A stretch of 44,754 nt of DNA from Chara braunii (Eukaryota > Streptophyta > Charophyceae > Charales > Characeae). Below are positions 10,531 through 20,849 of the stretch, in pieces. The DNA is taken from assembly GCA_003427395.1 (NCBI GenBank), contig BFEA01000694.1, forward strand, positions 396,478 to 441,231. Reading direction: 5' to 3'. Below the pieces are notes generated by a model that was not told the origin of the DNA, did no database searches, and saw nothing but the letters and a program-made list of their open reading frames with translations. Both the position numbers and the translations under genes were made by a program. Every line of letters begins with the position of its first letter. Positions within the stretch are counted from its first letter, which is position 1.

Positions 10531-11300
10531 NNNNNNNNNNNNNNNNNNNNNNNNNNNNNNNNNNNNNNNNNNNNNNNNNNNNNNNNNNNNNNNNNNNNNN
10601 NNNNNNNNNNNNNNNNNNNNNNNNNNNNNNNNNNNNNNNNNNNNNNNNNNNNNNNNNNNNNNNNNNNNNNNNNNNNNNNNNNNNNNNNNNNNNNNNNNNN
10701 NNNNNNNNNNNNNNNNNNNNNNNNNNNNNNNNNNNNNNNNNNNNNNNNNNNNNNNNNNNNNNNNNNNNNNNNNNNNNNNNNNNNNNNNNNNNNNNNNNNN
10801 NNNNNNNNNNNNNNNNNNNNNNNNNNNNNNNNNNNNNNNNNNNNNNNNNNNNNNNNNNNNNNNNNNNNNNNNNNNNNNNNNNNNNNNNNNNNNNNNNNNN
10901 NNNNNNNNNNNNNNNNNNNNNNNNNNNNNNNNNNNNNNNNNNNNNNNNNNNNNNNNNNNNNNNNNNNNNNNNNNNNNNNNNNNNNNNNNNNNNNNNNNNN
11001 NNNNNNNNNNNNNNNNNNNNNNNNNNNNNNNNNNNNNNNNNNNNNNNNNNNNNNNNNNNNNNNNNNNNNNNNNNNNNNNNNNNNNNNNNNNNNNNNNNNN
11101 NNNNNNNNNNNNNNNNNNNNNNNNNNNNNNNNNNNNNNNNNNNNNNNNNNNNNNNNNNNNNNNNNNNNNNNNNNNNNNNNNNNNNNNNNNNNNNNNNNNN
11201 NNNNNNNNNNNNNNNNNNNNNNNNNNNNNNNNNNNNNNNNNNNNNNNNNNNNNNNNNNNNNNNNNNNNNNNNNNNNNNNNNNNNNNNNNNNNNNNNNNNN
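10479..11300. other. (CT)n tract and 770-base assembly gap
   Basis: A pure CT run of about 52 bp (10,479-10,530) ends in 770 N (10,531-11,300). The contig broke at the microsatellite. Frames drawn across the N have no meaning, and the true gap size cannot be judged. Confidence 0.98.
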
Positions 11301-11499
11301 GGAGGAAGATGCCTGTACGCTGGAAGTGATGCAGCCATAGCTGCCCAGCGAGTTAGCATTAGTAGTAGAGGGTCAGTATGTAGCTATGAGTAGTATCCAG
11401 AGTAGATCCTCATGAGTATTGAAGAGTGTGTATGCATCATAGGAGGAAGGGATTGAGGCTGAGAGTGTTCATTCAAGGTTTGGCTATGGAAGATACTTA

Positions 11500-12756
11500 C
11501 CTGAGTTGGATGTGACCTGCAGAGGTGGCGCTGATGAGTAGTGACCNCATTGATGACTTGGAGACTATCTGCAGGGGTAGCGCTGATTCACTGGAAGTCA
11601 TATTGATGAGTTGGCAAGATAGTGGTGTTGCGCTGATGAGCGCTGGACTCAGGGGAACTTTGAAACACTTTGTATTCATATTTTTGATAATATAAGCTGT
11701 GATACTCGGTCCTTCTATTCTCTACCTTTGTTTATGGTTGAGATTATTGATCACTGCGTGTGAAGATGATGCATGACATGTACACATCTGCGTGAGATGG
11801 TCTCCAGGACCCATGCACAGCACACCACATGTGCACAACAAGCAAGCACAAACTGTGCACATTTTGCACGTGGATCAGACTCAGAGAAGGAAACAAATCC
11901 AAACATTTGAACCACCAGTCTGTTTCCCAGCTGCCTCGTTTTTGGACATGACCATTACCACGCTGCACCAGTGCAAATCACAGTTCGGACCTACCAGAAG
12001 GAAAAGGTTGGTGGCACCTGCCAAGATCGCTCGCGTGATGGCTCATTTTTTTTAAGGGCACAGCAGCACAGCACATCGGGAAGAAGAGGTTGAATGGACT
12101 GGCGATTAAAACCACCAGTACCACCGAGCCTCTTTTCGCCGTGGAAGATCCCCCCCTGCGCATCAAGCTTCGCCTTTCTTTCTTTCTTTTGGCTGGAACC
12201 GCTAGCCTTGTTTTTTTTATGGGGGGGAACCGCTGGCCATTTTGGTCTGGTAGCACTGTTCACCCTAAATTTGCGGATTGGCCCAATTTTTATCTCAAGT
12301 TTGCCTGGGCGATGTACTGGCTTGGAGACTGATAACACGACTGGGCTGGGCATTATGGCACAATGTGACCGGGACTTATGGCGACCAGGAATTATGGCGG
12401 TGGAGATTGGATGTCCACAATGAGTGGGAACGGTACAAAGGGACTGGGAGTGGCAGCGAAAAGTGTCAAAAAAAATAACGCCTCCAAAATAGAAAGAATT
12501 GCAATGGACCACTTATATCATCACTCCAAACATGTGCATCATGAGAGTTCACGCAAAAATCAACACCGGAGTCCAGATATCATAAACATCAATGAATGAT
12601 CATATTATAAAAAAACAGAGTTCGAGTAACCAGCGCAACATCATATTATACAGATTCTGAGTTTGTGTCACCAAGCGCTCATCAGCGCAACTTCATCTTC
12701 TACAGATTTGGTGTTTGAGTCACAGCCACTCATCGGCGCAACACTCAGCAGGGTCA
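11500..12756. mobile_element. Possible element bounded by diverged inverted repeats
   Basis: The left part (11,505-11,650, N at 11,547) carries diverged repeats ending in GCGCTGATGAG. The right part (12,625-12,756) carries three diverged roughly 50-bp tandem units with GCGCTCATCAGCGCAAC or close variants. TTGCGCTGATGAGCGCTGG (11,631-11,649) is nearly the reverse complement of 12,673-12,692. Inverted, sub-terminally repeated ends about 1.2 kb apart suit a non-autonomous DNA transposon, but I could not find exact ends or a target duplication. Open frames inside show no transposase motif. Confidence 0.35.
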
Positions 12757-13262
12757 ATCAGGTCTGTAACTCTTCCTCTTCTCTCGGCTTGCAGCGCACA
12801 ACCTCACTGGCTCTTTCCCTCTCTTCCTCTCTCTCCTGAACTCTCTCTCAGTCTCTGCTACTATCGAGGATCTCGACCCTGGATACATCCGCCTCCTACT
12901 CATCCTCTATCCCTACTTCTACTGCGCGGCTATGGCCGCCTGTCCCCTACAGCATAGCGCTGCCCAGCAGGGCTCCTTAGCGTTCTGTCACTCGCAATAA
13001 CCCACACAAGTGCCAACAGCACTCCACCTTCCCGCAAATGAGCTATCTGCCCGAATGAGGCTGGGCCAGTCTTCTTATTGACTTGGCCTGGGCCCTGGTT
13101 TCACTGGCCTCTGCCGTCTGGGCTTGATTTGACAGGTACCGGTTGCCCACGGCCTGTTTGCTTTTGGAATATTGGGCCGGTACCTTCCAGACTTTTCCAA
13201 AATTGGAGCCCTGCTGCATTTTTGGACTGTGGGACCTGACTGACTGGTCATCGGGCACCTTT
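12757..13262. other. CT-rich intergenic DNA
   Basis: A CTCT-rich stretch (12,770-12,860) is followed by unremarkable DNA. No gene is recognised. Confidence 0.4.
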
Positions 13263-13577
13263 TGAGTTTGACCTCTGCCTCTTGGACGAGTTTGACCTCT
13301 GCCCCTTGGATGAGTTTGAACTCTGCCCCTCGGATGAGTTTGACCTCTGCCCCTTGGATGAGTTTGAACTCTGCCCCTCGGATGAGTTTGACCTCTGCCC
13401 CTTGGATGAGTTTGACCTCTGCCCCTTGAATGAGTTTGACCTCTGCCCCTTGGATGAGTTTGACCTCTGCCCCTTGGATGAGTTTGACCTCTGCCCCTTG
13501 GATGAGTTTTGACTTCTGCCCGTTGGATGAGTTTGACCTCTGCCCCTTGGATGAGTGTGACCTCTGCCACTTGGATA
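13263..13577 (+). repeat. 24-bp minisatellite, about 13 units
   Basis: The unit is GAGTTTGACCTCTGCCCC plus TTGGAT, with variants such as GAA for GAC and CCTCG for CCTTG. One unit near 13,507 has an extra T that shifts the frame. The unit length is a multiple of three, so five of the six frames stay open through it: plus-strand EFDLCPLD and SLTSAPWM, and three minus-strand frames. No start, domain or splice context favours any of them as a protein. Confidence 0.93.
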
Positions 13578-14317
13578 CCCGAAGCGACAACGTTTCAGTT
13601 TAGGCCTGTTGGCCTTTTTTGACTTAGGACCTTGACCCTGAAAGTCGAATTTTGGGTCTGCAAAGTGAAAAGGCCTTTCAGAATATCCTTCCTTCCTTCC
13701 TTATTATATTAATGTCACCAGAGAATGAAGAGTAGCATGACACGCATAAAATCGAGAAATGGTCCAAATTTTTTTTTGTTTTATTTTAAACAACCATTTC
13801 ACATGACCCTACGTTGACAAAGTCACGTTCCAAGGCTCACGAGCCTGCAACTGCGCCTTTTGAACGTGGCATGCCGCTTTCGCTACCGGCGCAGGACCAA
13901 ATAGAAATGCTCTTACCGCGTATACGGTAAGAGCACTGCTTAGGTTCGTGTGAACTGGTGGAGTGTGATGTTACTTGCTGTCAGTTTGAAAGAAGGAAGC
14001 CACCAACGGAGAAAGGGATAACAGAGTAAGGGAGCGGTTAACAGAGACACGGATGAATTAAGGGGGGGGAAGGGTACAGCCAACCGCCACGTAGTGTGTA
14101 GATGTTTACAGACACCTTTTGTTCATGGGTTGTTAGGGGATGGAACCCCATCTTCTGCTCCCTATGGCGTTGCCTTCCAGGTCGTCGTAATCCAAAGGCA
14201 GCCGCTGCATGCCGCGGGGCCTTCCAACCGCTTCGCAAAACAGATCTCTCAAGTCCCTGCCACAAAGGCCACCGTGGCAGCCAGCCAGAAGCATAAGCAA
14301 CTCACGCAGAAGTATAA
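13578..14317. other. Intergenic DNA with a short palindrome
   Basis: No gene is recognised. It includes a (CCTT)n run near 13,690, a T-rich run near 13,770 and the palindrome at 13,908-13,935. A 75-codon minus frame at 14,038 has no motif. Confidence 0.35.
13908..13935. repeat. 28-bp near-perfect palindrome
   Basis: TGCTCTTACCG and CGGTAAGAGCA are perfect 11-bp complements around a CGTATA centre. It is isolated. I see no second copy in the window. Confidence 0.75.
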
Positions 14318-14825
14318 GGACAAGCATAAGAAACGGCAAAAGGATAAGGACAAGGATAAGAAATGGCAGCCATCCAGAAGCATAACCAACTCAAGCAAAG
14401 GATAAGAAATGGCAAAAGGATAAGGACAAGGGTAAGAAATGGCAAAAGGATAAGGACAAGGATAAGAAATGGCAAAAGGATAAGGACAAGGATAAGAAAT
14501 GGCAGCCAGCCAGTAGCATAAGCAACTCAGGCAAAGGATAAGGACAAGGATAAGAAATGGCAAATTGATAAGGACAAGGATAAGAAATGGCAAAAGGACA
14601 GGGACAGGGATAAGAAATGGCAAAAGGATAGGGACAGGGATACGAAATGGCACAAGGACAAGGACAGGGATACGAAATGACACAAGGATAAGGACAAGCA
14701 ATACAGGCAAAAAGATCAGGACAAGGATAAGAAATGGCACAAGGATAAGGACAAGCAAAGCAGGCAAAAGGATAAGGACAAGGATAAGGACTGGCAAAAG
14801 GATAAGGATAAGCGTTAGGGGCAAA
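14318..14825 (+). repeat. 30-bp minisatellite (GGATAAGGACAA-based)
   Basis: Units of AAGAAATGGCAAAAGGATAA plus GGACAAGGAT are repeated with many variants and interrupted by a CAGCCAGCCAGAAGCATAAGC-like spacer. The plus frame reads as Lys/Asp-rich and the minus frame as a 216-codon Leu/Pro/Ile-rich string. Both come from the repeat. Confidence 0.93.
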
Positions 14826-15290
14826 AACATAGAGGCAAACAATACAGGCAGAAGGATAATGTAATGGCCCATGCAGTTTTCAGTCTGAGCAACCTTCACT
14901 CCTGTTTCTAAGGATCGACTCTCTTCCGTGCCATTGACCTGTTTGCTGAGATTTCCAAGTTTGAGTCTGATTCGCTTTGTGTTTCTGTGTCTGTGCGACC
15001 TGATGCTGATGTATGTATGCCTGTGCGACCAGGACCAACTTTGTTATCGTCGTGTGCCTTCTGTGTCCCAGGAGGGGTACGAGCAGAAATGGATACAACG
15101 GTAGGACTAAAATTAGGCACGGTACGGACTTTGCAGAAGAAAGGCCAGGACGGACAAGGGCAAAAGTAGAACTTGGCGAGTATCCGGTAGGGAATTCCCA
15201 GCAACTCGGGTAGGCCAAAGTGAAGTCCGATAGGCTTAGAAAGGTCGGGTAGCTTCCAAAAAAAGAGGCCATGAGTATTCAGTCCCGTAC
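14826..15290. other. Intergenic DNA, no gene assigned
   Basis: Open frames of up to 130 codons exist on both strands, but none shows a domain, a balanced composition or a splice context I can defend. Confidence 0.3.
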
Positions 15291-15608
15291 CTAGGCAGCT
15301 TTCAGCTTAGGTACAGGCCCTGTAGTTGGATGGCAGACTGCAATGATGTTCCTGCGCAAAGACAGGAACATCCCGTAGGCCTGAGTGGGGGGTACCCAAT
15401 TGTCTTGAACTTCATCCCAAAGTGTGGCTATGGCGGAATGAGATGGGAGGGAGAGGCACAGCATCCATTTCAAAAATAATTTGACCTTGGGAAACACGAT
15501 CAATCCAACCATAACTAGAGGGGAGGAGCCAGAGTGAGGCCCAAAGGAGGGTTCTTTTAATTGATTGCTGTAAGGGGGATCACTCGGACATGATACCTGT
15601 TCATTCAT
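15291..15608 (-). CDS. Unrecognised 105-codon open frame
   Basis: This minus-strand frame has fairly ordinary composition, with segments such as VKLFLKWMLCLSLPSHSAIA and TLWDEVQDNWVPPTQAYGM. It begins within an (ATTC)n run, so its start is not real, and it ends in a normal stop. It could be a fragment of an older retroelement or an exon. I recognise no domain and assign no function. Confidence 0.2.
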   Translation of the reverse strand: MNEQVSCPSDPPYSNQLKEPSFGPHSGSSPLVMVGLIVFPKVKLFLKWMLCLSLPSHSAIATLWDEVQDNWVPPTQAYGMFLSLRRNIIAVCHPTTGPVPKLKAA

Positions 15609-15633
15609 TCATTCATTCATTCATTCATTCAGT
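15598..15633 (+). repeat. (ATTC)n microsatellite
   Basis: About eight perfect ATTC units. Confidence 0.95.
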
Positions 15634-15644
15634 TTGAGGCGGTT

Positions 15645-15925
15645 TAATTCTGTTCTTCGTCAGTTTTCGAATCTGCTTGATACCCATTCATTCTGTTTCA
15701 GTCCGTTTGATTCTGTTCTGAGTCAGTTTCGAATCTGCTTGAGTCTGTCAAGGGACTGTTGGAGTCTGTTTGAGCCTGTTTTGAGTCTCTGAGTGAGTCT
15801 GTTTTAGTCTACAGGTCCATTTGAGTCTGCCTGCTTCTGTTTTCGCTCGGTTTTGAGTCTGTCTGATTCAGTTTTGGACCTGTCTCGAGTGTGCTTGAGT
15901 CTGTTTTTAGCCTGTTCTGAGTTCG
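15645..15925 (+). repeat. Degenerate short-period array (GAGTCTGTTT)
   Basis: Words of the type GAGTCTGTTT, GAATCTGCTT and GATTCTGTTC recur roughly every 10-20 bp for about 280 bp, as in an old, heavily mutated minisatellite. Confidence 0.7.
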
Positions 15926-16941
15926 TTATACAAAAAACAGGGCTGATTTTTGCCTGCACGGGGTTCCCCCCGGGCAACTTGTCTTGGGTGTGCACAGCCG
16001 TGCTGCACGGCCGGACGACCCTAGTAGTCCAGGTATCCGGGGAGCCTCGAAACTGGTGCCGATTGCTCATTTGATAACACTGGCAGCGAGTTGTCGCTCC
16101 AAGATTCGTTCTCATCATCTCAGGATCGCACGGCTTGCAAGACGTTGACATCAACTGCTTCATTGAGAAAGGAAAGGCGGCACAAAACGAGGGCAGAAAG
16201 AATCAGGGACCGCGAGTTCCTCTGCTTATTCAGAGCTTGTCGCTTTTTTTTTGTTTTTTTTGTTTTTTTGTTTTTTTGTTTTTTTTAATTCTTTTTTAAT
16301 TAAATTTAGTCCCTATATGTGACCGTCCTTCAGTAATTCAAGAGAGGTATAAACTAGTAAAAAAAGAGCTTAATCTAGAGGGTTCTGTTGTTAACAACTT
16401 CATGCAATATTGTTTTTTTATTATTATAAACTAAAAGTAAAGTAATGATAGTAATCCCTTTTTCGTGGTCAAGGAATTAAAGAGACGTAAACAATAAATC
16501 AGAGCTTCATGGAGGGACCAAAAAGAAGCGATTTTTTTTTTAACAAATTTATCGAATCATCTATATACATCACGGGATTAATAGTTTTTCAGAATTTTTG
16601 AAAGTTCAAACACGGGGACTTTCACATCGCATTTTTATATTAAGATGAAATCTACAAAGAAAGGCAAAAAAAAAAACAATCCATGGCATCAGCCAAGGTG
16701 ATTTTGCAGAGTTGAGGGACGCTGGGCCCAGTTCCCTCAGCACGTGTTGCTTCCCACGAATAAGATTGGGGCAGCCATCCCATACCGATGCCCCTGCAAC
16801 AGGCGTGGGCTCTTATCCCCGTCTGCAGCAGGGGCACCCCGGTTGATATTTTCTTTTAAGAAAGAAAAAAGACGTCAATTTTGCAGTGCGACCTTTCCAA
16901 AAAAAAAAAAACTGAAAAAAAAATCACAATGGAAAAAAATC

Positions 16942-16993
<52 letters not shown>

Positions 16994-17156
16994 CCACCGG
17001 TGTCAACGAACTCCAAACTGACTGGGTCTCACACGACGGAGGACCGGAACAGAAGGGGTCTTTCCCTCTTCCCCTTGGGTTCATATTTCTGGTACTCCTC
17101 TCCAAATGCAGGGCCAATGAGGACCAGTGTCCTGGGCTGTCTCATGGTGACCTACC
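15926..17156. other. A/T-rich intergenic DNA with T and A tracts
   Basis: T-rich repeats (TTTTTTTG)n lie at about 16,240-16,286. AT-rich DNA without genes follows to 16,740, then A-rich DNA with a poly-A run of about 45 at 16,945-16,989. A 146-codon frame across the A tract is mostly polylysine and is not a gene. Confidence 0.5.
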
Positions 17157-17254
17157 GTCTTCCCCCGAACATAACGCACCCTGACAATGCATGTATACAA
17201 GCTATATTTTCGGTCGTACAGCCAAAATGAGGGTGCGTCGTGTTCGGGGGAAAA
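17157..17254 (+). mobile_element. Small MITE, copy 1 (about 95 bp)
   Basis: Terminal inverted repeats TCCCCCGAACATAACGCACC (from 17,161) and GGTGCGTCGTGTTCGGGGGA (ending 17,251) enclose about 45 bp containing GTATACAAGC and GTACAGCCAAAAT. A second copy in the opposite orientation lies at 18,989-19,088, where the reverse complement of the interior contains GTATACAAAC and GTGCAGCCAAAAC. Conserved ends and interior with unrelated flanks mark a miniature inverted-repeat transposable element. I could not identify a target duplication, so the superfamily is open. Confidence 0.75.
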
Positions 17255-17514
17255 CGGCGGTCCTGGAGCTGGCGGGAAGAGGCCTGGTGGTATCTCCCTT
17301 GGGATGTGGACACTCTACTTGTGCCCCCCCCCAAAGACGAAACAGCTCAGTTGCGCGAGACGCCCAGGGGCCCAGTCCCAGCAGCAAAGAGGATTTGGAT
17401 TCACCGCCTGAAGCTGGACGTGTTTGCGGAGAGGTTTAAAAAATCGTGATCGATCTACTTCTTGGGCATCTCTGCATAAAACACATCCTGATTCAGGTGC
17501 TTAATCCAATCCTC

Positions 17515-17725
17515 TTTGCTACCGGTAGAGGGACTGCGCCCCACTGGGCCGGCCTACCGGTAGTAGCGCAGGAGCGCACCGGCTTCCATATAATCGCCGC
17601 CAGCTCAGGACCGAACCCGCAGGCTCGGGACTTAATTAAGTCCCACTACCGGTAGCGGGGGTTTAGAGTTGGGTTCGGGCATGCACACCCAACACACACG
17701 CTTGGGGCTTAATTAAGTCCCACTA
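17515..17725. repeat. Cluster of short palindromes (CTACCGGTAG, TTAATTAA)
   Basis: The exact palindrome CTACCGGTAG (or TACCGGTAG) occurs three times (near 17,519, 17,558 and 17,645), and GGACTTAATTAAGTCCC / GCTTAATTAAGTCCC occurs twice (near 17,628 and 17,706). The clustering suggests diverged tandem copies of a palindromic unit. Confidence 0.5.
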
Positions 17726-18540
17726 GCCGAGGGGGGGTACACTTGACTTCGAGTACGCACAGGTTCCTGCCATCCATTCATTCGATCCAAATATCTCACC
17801 GCGGGTACACCCCGAATGCAGGGGGTGAAAGAAGCCACCCGTTCTTTCTTTTTTTTTTTCCCGAATGCAGGACCTTTATGCGCTTTGTTAGTAGTCTCCA
17901 AATCCGGTCTTTTTTTGTTTTGGGATGCATGTCGGGATCTCTGTGTGCTTGGGGGGCGGGAGGCGGGGGGACCGGGGCTATGAGTGGCGGGGNGGGNGGA
18001 GGGAGAGGGAGCCTGTGGTGGCATAAGGAGGAGAGAGACTATAGCGGAGGAGGGAGGAGGGAGTCAATGGGGCAGGAGGGATGAGGGAGGCTAAGGCGGA
18101 GGAGGGAGGAGGAAGGCGATGGGTGAGGAGGGTTAGGATGGAGGCCATGGTCAAGGAGGAAGGAGAGTGGAGGCAGGCGATGGGGGAGGATGGAGGCCAC
18201 GCCCGAAGGGAGAGGATGGATGCGGAGGAGGGAGGCGATGGGTGATGGTGAAGGAGGGAGGCGATGGGTGATGGTGAAGGAGGGAGGCAATGCCCCGTGG
18301 GGAGGATGGATACGAAGGAGGGCGGGGATGAGAGGAGGGAGGCGATAGGAGGAGAATGGGAGGCGATGGGATAAGGACGCGAGGGGATGTCCGATGGGGG
18401 AGGATGGATGCGGAGTAGGGAGGGGAGGGGTAATGATGAAGGAGGGAGGCGACAGGGCTGAGGTTGGCTGTGGGCGCGGCAAAACGGAAAAAATAAAATC
18501 TAGACGGACTAGACTCTAGTAGTCTATTAGATGGGCGTAG
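17726..18540 (+). repeat. G-rich degenerate array (GGAGGGAGGCGATGGG)
   Basis: From about 17,950 to 18,480 the plus strand is built from variants of GGAGGGAGGCGATGGG and GGGAGGATGGATGCGGAG, with N at 17,993 and 17,997. It has many closely spaced G-runs that could form G-quadruplexes. The 147-codon Pro/Ser-rich minus frame is a by-product. Confidence 0.8.
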
Positions 18541-18775
18541 CAGGGTAGTTGCGCCAAGAAAGAGAAGAGGAAGAAGAAATGTAGAAGAAGAAGAAACGAA
18601 GAAGAAACGAAGAAGAAGAAGAAAAGAAGAAGAAGAAGAAGAAGAACCAGAAACAAGGAAGAAGAAAAAGAAGATAAGACGAAGAAGCGAAGAAGAAGAA
18701 GAAGGAGAAAACGAAGAAGGAACACGAAAGGAGAAGTAAAAGAAGAAAGACTAAAGGACAACAAGAAAAAAAAAA
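18541..18775 (+). repeat. GAA/AAG-rich microsatellite tract
   Basis: About 230 bp of interrupted GAAGAA, GAAACGAAG and GAAGAAAAG units. Confidence 0.9.
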
Positions 18776-18988
18776 CGCCGCCTCACCTTTGGGATGAAGC
18801 TAGCACCTCTCGCTGTGGCGCGACATGGTGGACTTTGAGGAGACAGCACGTCAACGAGGACGACGTTGCGCGACGAGATGGCAGCCATGGCGGCGACGAC
18901 GTGCGACTCCCAGCGACGACGTGCAACTCTCTGGCACGGATGAATGGGGCGGGGAACGCAGGGCTGGGTGCGCCTCAGGCAACTACTA
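18776..18988. other. GC-rich DNA between simple repeat and MITE
   Basis: This stretch has several GACGACG and GGCGACGACGTG repeats and no supported gene. Confidence 0.35.
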
Positions 18989-19088
18989 TCTTCCCCCGAA
19001 CACAACGCACCCTCGTTTTGGCTGCACCGGACCAGTAATATCGTTTGTATACATTTATTATCAGGGCGCGTTGTGTTCGGGGGAAGAC
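18989..19088 (-). mobile_element. Small MITE, copy 2 (opposite orientation)
   Basis: TCTTCCCCCGAACACAACGC at the left end and GCGTTGTGTTCGGGGGAAGA at the right end are perfect complements. The interior is the reverse complement of copy 1. The two copies sit 1.74 kb apart, inverted, around G-rich and GAA-rich DNA. Confidence 0.75.
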
Positions 19089-19793
19089 GCCACCGCTGCG
19101 ACGAGGGGAAACAGATGACTAAGGACACGGCACAAAGTTCACCTGCTTTCACATTTGAATCCGGTATTCAAAGCCATTAGGCTGCGCCTTGCCTGGTTGC
19201 CTTTTTTGTGGATTCAGTCTCAGGGCATACTCACACGACGACCCCAAATCCTCATAAATCCGCAAAATATGCGGATTTGGGAAGGTCCGATGTGAGGTTT
19301 TGGGCATGGTTCACCTGTACCTTTTCAGATGGGACAAGGTCGCAGCCGTCTGGAGAGATGGGGATTTGGTACTTGGCTGGTCACACGGGGCCATCCACAA
19401 ACTGTGCAAGACAATACCCACCCCAATTCTCCTATCTGCTTTGAGCGGGGCACCGGTGGAACGCTGCGGTCGGCACAGAGCGCTCTGCCCAGCGGTACCG
19501 GTCGCGGATTCGCGGCACGAATTTTCGACCACGGTCAACCGAAGCACTACCGACGAGATAGTGCCTCGGGAATACCGACTCTTTCCCCTGACTGGGGTAA
19601 AGCGGCTACGGTGGGCAGGCTCCCGCAGCCGAGTTCGGATGACCGCCTTCCGGTGCAGCCCAGACAAGGGACATAAGACGTCAGAGTAAGAGTTAAGACC
19701 AAGGAGGTGGAGTTGAAGTGAATAAGTAACAAAGGTCGTAATAGACTGGCAGTAGGGGCAGTAGGAGTAAAGAGGAGAGAAGGCAAGGACAAG
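19089..19793. other. Presumed 5' flank of a retroelement ORF
   Basis: No gene is recognised. The stretch 19,440-19,690 has higher GC content and several plus and minus open frames of 110-129 codons without motifs. Its position directly before the ORF at 19,794 suggests it is the 5' untranslated region of that element. Confidence 0.3.
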
Positions 19794-20849
19794 ATGGAGG
19801 AGGAAACGGGAGGACAGAGAATGAACGCGAGATCACCACCACCAGGACCATCAGAGCCAGCAAACTACTGGGACGATGAGGAGCGAATCAGATCGTTTCT
19901 AACCCTCTGTTTTGACGATGGGATCTACCCCATGGACCTCTACCCAGGAGAGATGGAGGTACAAGGAAGAGAGGTGAAGTTCACACTAAACACTTAAGGT
20001 TCAATGCCTGAAAGAACGGACAGTTTCGATGATCTTCAAGGACAACGCGAGATTCCTCTCGAAGAAGATAAAGGATGACACCATACGCGCATTTGAGGAT
20101 GGCTGGATTTTAGGCAGTAAGTGTTTCCCAAAGAAGTGAGGAGAAGACGAGTGAAAATAGAAGGCTCAAATGCTCTTTCTTACATAGCAAATTCTAGGGA
20201 GGTGGCGAGCTTCATGTTAAGTGAAGGTGGGGTGGAGATCCCCACGAGCCAAGCAAATGTCAGATACAGTTCAAACCGTGGATGACGATAGCAAAGTTCG
20301 GGGATTTGAGAAGGCAGGAGGACGATAGGACGTTTTGGGTGATAGCAGTACAAGTCCGTTTGGACGATATGCCCTTCATTTACGTGCAAATCGAACGAGC
20401 AATTGGCAAGATAGAGTGGGCACACCCACCTGACAAAGACCCTGACAGACCAACCCTTGTTAATGCGAGGTTTGACCTGGTCTCAGATGCTAGAGGAAAT
20501 ATGAAAGACAGGATGTGGATCCTTACCTCGAAGACTGGCTTGCTCCACCACACCGAAATATCGGTCATGCCGACAATTCTTTCACACAGAAGAGGAATGT
20601 CGCAGAAGAGGAGGAGCACAAAACAAAAAAAGGACGAGTGGGATGAACGGTCCTACCCAACAACCCTCACAGGTGCAATCAAGTACTGGGGAAGGGACGG
20701 GTAGAAGACCCCAATATCAAGGTCCACTGGGCCCACAGCCCCAAGCGGAGGCGGCCATACATACACGCTTCACGAATATGGTGGTTAATGTCACATTCTC
20801 ACCGGAGTCTCATATTCAAGCAAGCCCTTTCATGCAGAATTTGTATTAG
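19794..20849 (+). pseudogene. Frameshifted retroelement ORF1/gag-like gene
   Basis: A plus-strand coding sequence can be followed across at least five frame segments: 19,794-19,994 (ATG start), 19,996-20,136, 20,136-20,282, 20,282-20,704 and 20,643-20,849. The acidic N-terminus contains NYWDDEERIRSFLTLCFDDG. The next segment has TVSMIFKDNARFLSKKIKDD and FEDGWILG, followed by VRLDDMPFIYVQIERAIGKI and RPTLVNARFDLV. The C-terminal part is rich in Pro and Gln. This resembles the nucleic-acid-binding first ORF of plant-type LINEs (DUF4283-like), which I infer from pattern alone. No reverse transcriptase is seen, and a foreign LTR begins 12 bp after the last stop. A damaged cellular gene is less likely. 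Confidence 0.45.

Noticed and set aside
10214-11393. Open frames of 315-381 codons on both strands
   Set aside because: Most of their length is the 770-base N gap and CT/GA microsatellite, so no protein is implied.
14249-14899. 216-codon minus-strand frame rich in Leu, Pro and Ile, like a membrane protein
   Set aside because: It is a reading of the 30-bp minisatellite. The periodicity follows the DNA repeat and there is no domain.
16744-17184. 146-codon plus frame with a polylysine stretch
   Set aside because: It runs through the poly-A tract at 16,945-16,989 and has no other coding features.
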